Program-made: the position numbers and the translations under genes
Notes under the pieces: model-generated
Seen by the model: only the letters and a program-made list of their open reading frames with translations
Told to the model about the DNA's origin: nothing
Databases searched by the model: none
NCBI GenBank assembly: GCA_964394085.1
Contig: CAYMWF010000032.1
Span: forward strand, 1-59,512
From: CAYMWF01 sp964394085 [NCBI: uncultured Gemmatimonadota bacterium]
GTDB taxonomy: Bacteria > GCA-2686955 > CAYMWF01
DNA length: 59,512 bases
Direction of reading: 5' to 3'
In this document: one piece after another, positions 53,565-59,512 of the stretch
Layout: each line of letters begins with the position of its first letter
How positions within the stretch are numbered: position 1 is the stretch's first letter

Positions 53565-53919
53565 TTCCAGGAGTTTCGTTTACTTCTACGGTGAATATTC
53601 TGTATGTGTCACCTGATTCCGCTCGAAGGGATTCTTGCAGGTGTGTGAAAACATATTTCGCTATTTGTTCCGCCGTGGGGTTGACCCCGGCGAACTCCGG
53701 GAGATCGTTGAGATTTTCATGATCGAGAACAGAAAGCGTCCGCTCCAGGTGTTTTTTCAGAAGTTTGAAATCGATCACCATTCCAAGCTCGTCAAGAATC
53801 TCCCTGCAGGCAGTGACTTCAACAATCCAATTGTGTCCATGGAGTTTTTCACATACTCCTCCATGCCCTTCAATGTAATGAGCTGCGGAAAAGTGGCTTT
53901 TTGTAAAAACCTTGTACAT
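53539..53919 (-). CDS. queD: 6-pyruvoyl-tetrahydropterin synthase / QueD-like protein
   Basis: The 126-residue protein has the full T-fold signature: zinc ligands in HFSAAH and HGHNW, the catalytic Cys in GVCEKLHGHNW, a DFKLLK segment, LDHENLND, and a C-terminal VEVNETP with the substrate-anchoring Glu. The length is typical of QueD, which makes 6-carboxytetrahydropterin for queuosine. PTPS-type proteins of other pathways look alike, and no queC, queE or queF lies nearby to decide. It is cytoplasmic. A promoter candidate lies about 90 bases upstream, and the membrane AP-superfamily genes follow with an overlap. Confidence 0.87.
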   Translation of the reverse strand: MYKVFTKSHFSAAHYIEGHGGVCEKLHGHNWIVEVTACREILDELGMVIDFKLLKKHLERTLSVLDHENLNDLPEFAGVNPTAEQIAKYVFTHLQESLRAESGDTYRIFTVEVNETPGSGAIYSIE

Positions 53920-54006
53920 TTATCTGCACCTGTTCCTTTCATAATCCGGATTCGAACTTGTTCCACGCAATATCTTCTCCCTTTCTGATATGCCGACATT
54001 ATTGGG

Positions 54007-54035
54007 AAACTAGGGCTGGTTTTGTTGAGTGTCAA
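54007..54035 (-). promoter_or_regulatory. Candidate promoter of the QueD-like unit
   Basis: On the minus strand a perfect TTGACA (54035-54030), a 17-base spacer and TAGTTT (54012-54007) as a weak -10. The predicted leader is about 80 bases. Confidence 0.42.
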
Positions 54036-54144
54036 CTTGGAAAGCTGTTTCTCGTACCTTTAATGGATTTCCAGGATGGGATAGATGAATTGTTTCGCGG
54101 AGGAACGTATTTGAGGTTATCTCGGGATTTGGTGACACAAGCTG

Positions 54145-54183
54145 AACTAGACCGGACGGAGAATAATCCCGGCCGGTCTAGTT
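54145..54183. terminator. 11-bp inverted repeat downstream of the M14 gene
   Basis: AACTAGACCGG (54145-54155) pairs perfectly with CCGGTCTAGTT (54173-54183) around a 17-base loop. It starts 32 bases after the carboxypeptidase stop on that gene's strand. There is no long T run, so it is a possible terminator or mRNA-end element. Confidence 0.42.
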
Positions 54184-54214
54184 GCTGGATCATACTAACC
54201 GGACCTCACGCGGC

Positions 54215-56485
54215 CTATTGAAGCTCTATTTCAACTGAATGCTGAGCGTACGTTACGCCAGGATAATCCCCCACGCTAAATATGTACTCATAGATTCCTA
54301 AAGGCGGACCGTATGGCACCGGGTGAGAAAAGTCTCGCACCACCTCTCCGTAGCCCGGGATTGATCCGCTTAGAGGACCAACGAATGGGTTACCAGGATG
54401 CGGATCGCCGCCCGGAAGATAGAGATCCGTCCATGCATCGATGAACAACGGATCGCTATCAAGATTTGATACCCGGAGCGAATAAGAGAAGTCACCTCCC
54501 TGGTAGACAATAAAACTGTCGGGGATGATCTCCACCTCGACATTCAAGTCACCGGTGACGATTACGTCTTCGAGTATACCCGGATCTCCCCAGCCGCGGG
54601 AGTTGTTGTATCCCGTCACCCTATAATGGTAGGTTCCCGGATTTTTACCCGTAACATCGTAATGTGTGTCAAGGATATTCGATGAAAGCGTTTGTACGGA
54701 TGCGAATGATGGTATCAACGTGATGTCATCGACATACAAACCAGGTTCGAGGACATAATCATCAGTGATGTAGCGGAATTGAATGTAGACAGACGAACCG
54801 GCATATTCATCCAGGCTGTAAGTTTTTTTTGTCCAGCTCGAAGAACCCGTATAACTATCAAGGAGATCCCATGAATTCCCGTCCAGGGATACCTCCAGAA
54901 AACCGTAATCCCAATTCAATTCTATATCCGTATACATCCAGAATTCGAATGCGTCGCCCGAGGATACTGGCCATGGATATGCAAGCCTCATCGTAGTGAC
55001 TTTATTGTTCGAGTTGAGGTTGGAATAGTAGCTGTAAGAACCTGAATGTTTCCTGCTAGTCGTCCGGGTGAACCCACCGCTCAGGATCCAGTCGCCGGTA
55101 GCAGCTTCGCCGCCATCGGGAATCCATTCCAGACCGGAAAGTTCTTCCAGTTTGTACTTTGAAGGATCAGAGTCCGGGTTTGGAACCTCCCAGGTTAACT
55201 GGAAGTCACCTCCGGGGACAGAACCGATCGGATCGATAACCGGCGGCATTACCCTGTATGTGAGTGAGTTGTAAATATTCGTTGCTTCTTCAAGCATGTA
55301 CACTGCGCCATCCCAGTTTTCATCGAGAATACTCTGAAGCTGGGAGGACGGTGGCTGGAAAGATGCGCACATTTCCACAGTGAATGCTATTGAGTTATGA
55401 CCTGCCGAAAAAAGGCTGTGCCCATACGACCAGTCAGTCATGTCCCCCGTGGTTGGGTAGAGGCCGGAGCTTTGAATCGGGGTATAAGTGCCGCCGTACT
55501 GCCTACTCATCCTTGAAGCCATCTGACTTGCGTAAGAGCTCTGGACCGCCTGGTCGGGGCAACTGGAGTAAGTATAGCCCCAGGGGTAGAGAATCAACTC
55601 ACCGTATGTATGATATGAGATACTGATGTGGAACTTGTGATCGAGTACGAATTCCCGGAGTGCAGCGGTCTCGTTCTCAGAGAACGGGCCCGGTCCGCAG
55701 TATACTTCACTTTCTGAACCATGGCTGACGCTTCCGTAAATCGAACCCCACTGTCCCTCTTTGGCAGCATCACACGAGCCTCCCCAGTTCCTGTTCAGAT
55801 CAACCCCGTAAGTACCGAATTCAGGAAAATATCGCCTGTTTTTCCTCCAGTCGCGCCCCTGGTCGTGGCAGTAGACGTATCCATCCGGATTAAGGCATGG
55901 CACAACATAAATCTCCCTCGTATTCACAAGATTACGAATCGCGGGATCAGACGCATAATTTGAAGTAAGAATATTTGCGACATATAAACCCATTTCCAGT
56001 GAAGGCCATTCCCGGGCGTGGTGTAAACCCACGAATAATACATCCACTTCATCTTCCTCCTCGACCAGTGGATTGTCTGAAATCTTCAGAGCCTGGATTT
56101 CCCTTCCGTTGACGCTCTGTCCAATGATTTCCAGCATGGTTATCGAGGGGTAATTATCCGCAATGTTTTCGATATAGGAAATCGCTTCATTCCAGGAATG
56201 GTATGCCCAGGCGTTCGCATTCTGTGCAGCCTCGAAATCATGACAGAGCACCTCGGGAAAGACTCCCCGGCATTCCAGTTCAATAAGGTTGTTCTCGCGG
56301 ATAGCAATGACAATCCCTCTTCCAGGAATTCTGGTGAGGATGTCCAGACCTCTGACTTCACTTTCCCGAAGCAAGGAGAAGTCATTTTCTTCAATTTGCA
56401 CGATTTTCACCGGTATTGAATCAGCGGAACATATACCGAAAAACAAACTGAGTAAGATGATTAAGGCTGAAATGGTCTGTACCAT
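54215..56485 (-). CDS. Secreted M14 zinc carboxypeptidase, multidomain
   Basis: The 756-residue protein has a signal peptide and a propeptide-like region. The carboxypeptidase T/A-type domain has the HxxE zinc motif at His156-Glu159 (HHAREW), and the catalytic Glu371 is in FTVEMC. A fibronectin or MAM-like pair of beta domains follows (about 400-650). The last module, of about 84 residues, also ends the exported protein at 3649-4848. It lacks a FlgD-like sorting domain. It would remove C-terminal residues from external peptides, complementing the endoproteases in the window. A strong AAAGGAG precedes the ATG. It is divergent from the M16 peptidase gene. Confidence 0.93.
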   Translation of the reverse strand: MVQTISALIILLSLFFGICSADSIPVKIVQIEENDFSLLRESEVRGLDILTRIPGRGIVIAIRENNLIELECRGVFPEVLCHDFEAAQNANAWAYHSWNEAISYIENIADNYPSITMLEIIGQSVNGREIQALKISDNPLVEEEDEVDVLFVGLHHAREWPSLEMGLYVANILTSNYASDPAIRNLVNTREIYVVPCLNPDGYVYCHDQGRDWRKNRRYFPEFGTYGVDLNRNWGGSCDAAKEGQWGSIYGSVSHGSESEVYCGPGPFSENETAALREFVLDHKFHISISYHTYGELILYPWGYTYSSCPDQAVQSSYASQMASRMSRQYGGTYTPIQSSGLYPTTGDMTDWSYGHSLFSAGHNSIAFTVEMCASFQPPSSQLQSILDENWDGAVYMLEEATNIYNSLTYRVMPPVIDPIGSVPGGDFQLTWEVPNPDSDPSKYKLEELSGLEWIPDGGEAATGDWILSGGFTRTTSRKHSGSYSYYSNLNSNNKVTTMRLAYPWPVSSGDAFEFWMYTDIELNWDYGFLEVSLDGNSWDLLDSYTGSSSWTKKTYSLDEYAGSSVYIQFRYITDDYVLEPGLYVDDITLIPSFASVQTLSSNILDTHYDVTGKNPGTYHYRVTGYNNSRGWGDPGILEDVIVTGDLNVEVEIIPDSFIVYQGGDFSYSLRVSNLDSDPLFIDAWTDLYLPGGDPHPGNPFVGPLSGSIPGYGEVVRDFSHPVPYGPPLGIYEYIFSVGDYPGVTYAQHSVEIELQ

Positions 56486-56534
56486 GACTTCTCCTTTTGA
56501 AAGAAAACCACACTAACTTGCGTCAAGGAAATAT

Positions 56535-56563
56535 ATTGTAACCCTGTTCATCACCTACTACAA
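56535..56563 (-). promoter_or_regulatory. Candidate promoter of the carboxypeptidase gene
   Basis: On the minus strand TTGTAG (56563-56558, 3 of 6), a 17-base spacer and TACAAT (56540-56535, 5 of 6). The predicted leader is about 45 bases before the ATG at 56485. Confidence 0.42.
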
Positions 56564-56660
56564 TATTTCGAATCCAACCATACGGTAAAAGTGCGGATTC
56601 CGTTCATCGTGATGGTCGGACGGTTTAGATTCCACAAAGTATCCGGAATCGGAGAATAGA

Positions 56661-59408
56661 ATGATTTTTATACGTGCATGTTTTTTAATTTTAATCGCTG
56701 GTACCGTGCTGCTCGCTTCGGGAGCGTCTGCGGAGAACTCGCCAGTATTATCCGATTTCAAAGAGACAACCCTGCTTCGCGTACTTGATAACGGAATGAC
56801 GGTTATTGTACATGAGAGTCATTCGTCACCACTCGTGGCCTTGCGGGCATATGTAAAAACCGGCAGCATTTTTGAACGGAAATATCTTGGATGCGGAATA
56901 TCTCATTATCTCGAACATGTAGTGGCCGGGGGAACTACTTCGAGAAGGACCGAAAAACAATATAAACGATGGTCGCAAAGCTCGGGTGCGATTTCGAATG
57001 CATACACTACATTCGATCATACTTGCTACCACATAACCACGGGCTCTGAATTTACAGATGATGCCCTTGCGGTCCTGTCTGAGTGGTTGATGTCCTGCGC
57101 TTTCGATTCATCAGAAGTAACCCGTGAGAAAGGGGTGATTCTCAAGGAAATTCTTACAAACGAAACACCCAGGGCGCGGGAGGAAATACGATTTCGGCAA
57201 CTGTGCTATCTGGCCCACCCTCTGCGTCATCCGGTTATCGGATATGAACCGCTTTTTTCGGCAATCGAACCGACGGATATTTCCAGCTACTATGAACGGA
57301 ATTATATTCCGAACAATGTCGTTTTCGTTGCAGCTGGAGAGTTTGACCGGTTCGAAATGGTGAGCAGGATTTCGACGGCTTTTGCTGACTGGGAACGTCG
57401 TCCTTTCGAGCCGCCGGTCCTCGCGGTTGAAAAATCCCTGACAGGCGAACGTCGCATTATCGATGAATTTGATATAACTTATCCGATTCTTCGGCTGGCA
57501 TGGCCTTCAGTGAAGCTATCCGATCCGGATTCGTATAACCTTGATGCTCTCTCCATGGTTCTCGGAGGTGGGGAGAGTTCACGACTTCATCGATTGCTTG
57601 TTGATCAGCGTCGACTCGTTGCCGACATTGACTGTTATAACTGGACTCCCGGTTATGTAGACGGGTTTCTAACTGTTTCTGCTGAAATTTTCGAAAAGGA
57701 CTCGACGGAAGTCGTTGAACGTCTGATCCTTGAAGAGGTTGAAAGAATCAGATTAAAAGGGGTTTCCAGAAAGGAAATCGAAAAAATCACCAATAATGTT
57801 TACGCTGAATTCATTATCGGACTGGAATCGATCGAAACTCGGGCCGATCTGCTCGGGACATCGTTCTTATACGCGAATGACCCATTTTTCAGTGCAACGT
57901 ACCACGAGAAATACGGTAGGATTAAACCGAAGCAGATACGAAATATCGCCCGGAAATATCTGGATCCAGAGAAGAAAATCGTAATGGTCAGTTATCCTGA
58001 GGGAACTTATTTCCATTCAGAAAGCTGTATGCCTGACAAATCCGCAATACAGGAACAGTCTGCTTTTTCCCATGAAAAAAGAGAAGTCACAAAAGCGGCG
58101 AGCCAGGCTTCTGAAATAACCGGACTTTCAAGTCCTTATCATGTGAATGAGTGTCTCCTTGATAATGGAGCTTTGCTTCTTCACAAGGAAAAGGCTGAGC
58201 TTCCCACTCTTGCGATTTCTATCTATTTTCGTGGAGGTGTTATTGAAGAATCCCGGATTGAGCAGGGAATAACAAATTTGATGATGGAAATGCTCAAGGA
58301 AGGGGCGGGGGAATTCAGTGCATCCGAAACATCCGAAATCGTCGAATCCCGGGGTATAAGTTTCGACGTGGCTGTGTATGAAGATGTCAGTGCCATCAAC
58401 TACCGATTTCTTAAAAGGGACTTTGGGGTAGTCAAACGATTGATCTCAGCCGTGCTGTCCGAGCCTGAGTTTTCTTCCAAGCTGATCGAGCTGAAAAAAC
58501 AGACGATACAGTTCGAGATCGACAGTGCAAAGGACGATCCCTATGTTCTCAGCGCAGAATTTTTCAAGCAATCCCTTTACGGGGAACACCCCTACGGATA
58601 CAGGATCCTCGGAACTCCTGAAAGTTTGGAAAGGATCACGGGGAGAGATCTGAGACGCTGGTTTTCTCGCATGATAGTTCCGGACAGGATGGTTATATCC
58701 ATTGTCGGTGATCTCGACATTGAAGGTGCAAAGCAGATTGCCGGAAATTTCGTTAAGGTGATGTCTGTTAAAGAACTCAACGAACCGATTACTGCGATCC
58801 GTGATTTCGCAGTATCCTCAATCCATCCCCTTTCTGAACATAAAACGATGGTTAACCATTATAAATTTCCGCAAGTTGAACTGTATTGGGCTTTCCCGTC
58901 CGTAGGGGTCTCGCATCCGGATTTTTTCCCCTTGAAGATAATCACAGGTTTATACAGTGGTAATGATTCCAGGCTATATAATTCGCTGCGGGGTGAGACC
59001 GATCTCGTATACTTCGTTTTCGGCTACCAGGATGTGACTGCTTTCCCGTCGGCCTTCATAATCCACACTCAGACATCTGTAGAGAACATTGATGAAGTTC
59101 GAACAATCATTGACCATGAAATCCATCGCTTGCTGGAGGAACCTCTTCCAAACTCAACACTGGAGAGAGTTAAAAAAGAAATCAAAGCGGAATTACCGCT
59201 ATACTTTGAAACCAATGCTCAAATAGCCAGACGAGCCGGCTATTATGCTGCAATAGGTGAAAGCGGCGATTATTTCGACAGATTTCTGCGCGGTATTGAT
59301 TCAATCAGCGCAGACCAGATACAGACAGTTGCATCGCGATACTTTCAGCGTGGATTATGTGCAATTTCTCGACCCCATCCCGTACCCCTCAAAGAAAAAA
59401 CTGAATAG
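56661..59408 (+). CDS. Secreted two-domain M16 metallopeptidase (pitrilysin/insulinase family)
   Basis: The 915-residue protein has a signal peptide (cleavage near residue 25) and two M16 repeats. The first carries the inverted zinc motif HxxEH at residues 82-86 (HYLEH) and the downstream EKGVILKEI Glu. The second (from about residue 490, NGALLLHKEKAELPTLAISIYF) lacks the zinc motif and acts as the non-catalytic half of the clamshell. Such enzymes degrade peptides of limited size in the periplasm or outside the cell. CGGAG precedes the ATG at good spacing. It is transcribed away from the M14 gene, and the two share a 175-base divergent gap. The gene is complete, and 104 bases with no recognisable feature follow to the window end. 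Confidence 0.93.
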   Translation: MIFIRACFLILIAGTVLLASGASAENSPVLSDFKETTLLRVLDNGMTVIVHESHSSPLVALRAYVKTGSIFERKYLGCGISHYLEHVVAGGTTSRRTEKQYKRWSQSSGAISNAYTTFDHTCYHITTGSEFTDDALAVLSEWLMSCAFDSSEVTREKGVILKEILTNETPRAREEIRFRQLCYLAHPLRHPVIGYEPLFSAIEPTDISSYYERNYIPNNVVFVAAGEFDRFEMVSRISTAFADWERRPFEPPVLAVEKSLTGERRIIDEFDITYPILRLAWPSVKLSDPDSYNLDALSMVLGGGESSRLHRLLVDQRRLVADIDCYNWTPGYVDGFLTVSAEIFEKDSTEVVERLILEEVERIRLKGVSRKEIEKITNNVYAEFIIGLESIETRADLLGTSFLYANDPFFSATYHEKYGRIKPKQIRNIARKYLDPEKKIVMVSYPEGTYFHSESCMPDKSAIQEQSAFSHEKREVTKAASQASEITGLSSPYHVNECLLDNGALLLHKEKAELPTLAISIYFRGGVIEESRIEQGITNLMMEMLKEGAGEFSASETSEIVESRGISFDVAVYEDVSAINYRFLKRDFGVVKRLISAVLSEPEFSSKLIELKKQTIQFEIDSAKDDPYVLSAEFFKQSLYGEHPYGYRILGTPESLERITGRDLRRWFSRMIVPDRMVISIVGDLDIEGAKQIAGNFVKVMSVKELNEPITAIRDFAVSSIHPLSEHKTMVNHYKFPQVELYWAFPSVGVSHPDFFPLKIITGLYSGNDSRLYNSLRGETDLVYFVFGYQDVTAFPSAFIIHTQTSVENIDEVRTIIDHEIHRLLEEPLPNSTLERVKKEIKAELPLYFETNAQIARRAGYYAAIGESGDYFDRFLRGIDSISADQIQTVASRYFQRGLCAISRPHPVPLKEKTE

Positions 59409-59512
59409 CGGTTGCTCAGGATAAGTTCCGAGTTTAAACTTCTTTGCGAGCGCAATTTTGTAACTGTCAAAAATTTTATGAAAAGCGATGAAAGAGTTTA
59501 ATCAAAGTGACT

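Noticed and set aside
53958-54221. 87-codon rightward frame in the gap before the M14 gene
   Set aside because: It has no ribosome binding site, overlaps an inverted repeat and a promoter, and its translation resembles no family.

Overview
The window reads as chromosomal DNA of an uncultivated FCB-superphylum bacterium (Eisenbacteria, Krumholzibacteriota or Latescibacterota-like). The basis is two exported proteins that end in a FlgD-like, type IX-secretion-style C-terminal domain (motif NPFNP, then SGVYxCRL, ending in a basic residue). A rich set of secreted peptidases and many alkaline-phosphatase-superfamily enzymes fit that picture. The assignment is by recognition of families only; no 16S or ribosomal protein genes are present. 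I saw no insertion sequences, prophage genes or CRISPR arrays.

Region 1 (1-14.4 kb): the 3' end of an unknown gene; a tRNA-His/tRNA-Lys pair with a good promoter; a MORN-repeat lipoprotein; a metallo-beta-lactamase-fold hydrolase; tRNA-Pro. A leftward signalling block follows in the order methyltransferase, Ser/Thr kinase-ATPase-TPR protein, GAF-sigma54 activator, exported beta-sandwich protein. Then come a papain-type protease with a sorting domain and a small membrane protein.

Region 2 (14.4-22.8 kb): a GT-C-like membrane protein overlapping a radical SAM/SPASM protein, a B12-binding radical SAM protein, a uridine-phosphorylase-like enzyme and a large secreted subtilisin.

Region 3 (23-45.7 kb): a two-armed exopolysaccharide locus. 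The leftward arm, read from a predicted promoter near 32.15 kb, carries flippase, GT4, GT2, AP-superfamily enzyme, GT4, B12-radical SAM protein and initiating sugar-phosphate transferase. The rightward arm, from a predicted promoter near 32.53 kb, carries a clan-A glycoside hydrolase-like protein, polysaccharide co-polymerase, O-antigen-polymerase-like protein, Wza-like export lipoprotein, a second co-polymerase and a degenerate BY-kinase-like ATPase. It is bounded by a second, paralogous glycoside hydrolase with a sorting domain, a membrane sulfatase-like enzyme and a polysaccharide deacetylase. Together these form a Wzx/Wzy-type system: lipid-linked assembly, flipping, polymerisation, export, and probably trimming or modification of the polymer.

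Region 4 (45.8-59.5 kb): an M48 peptidase fused to a TerB-like tail and an M61 glycyl aminopeptidase; two tandem membrane AP-superfamily enzymes; a QueD-like protein; a secreted M14 carboxypeptidase; and a secreted two-domain M16 peptidase.

The most notable signals are the architecture of the exopolysaccharide locus (paired hydrolases, paired co-polymerases, a kinase-like ATPase without canonical residues), a C-terminal LGY tail shared by four AP-superfamily proteins, and an approximately 84-residue C-terminal module shared by two otherwise unrelated secreted proteins. Promoters and hairpins were picked by eye and have not been tested statistically.
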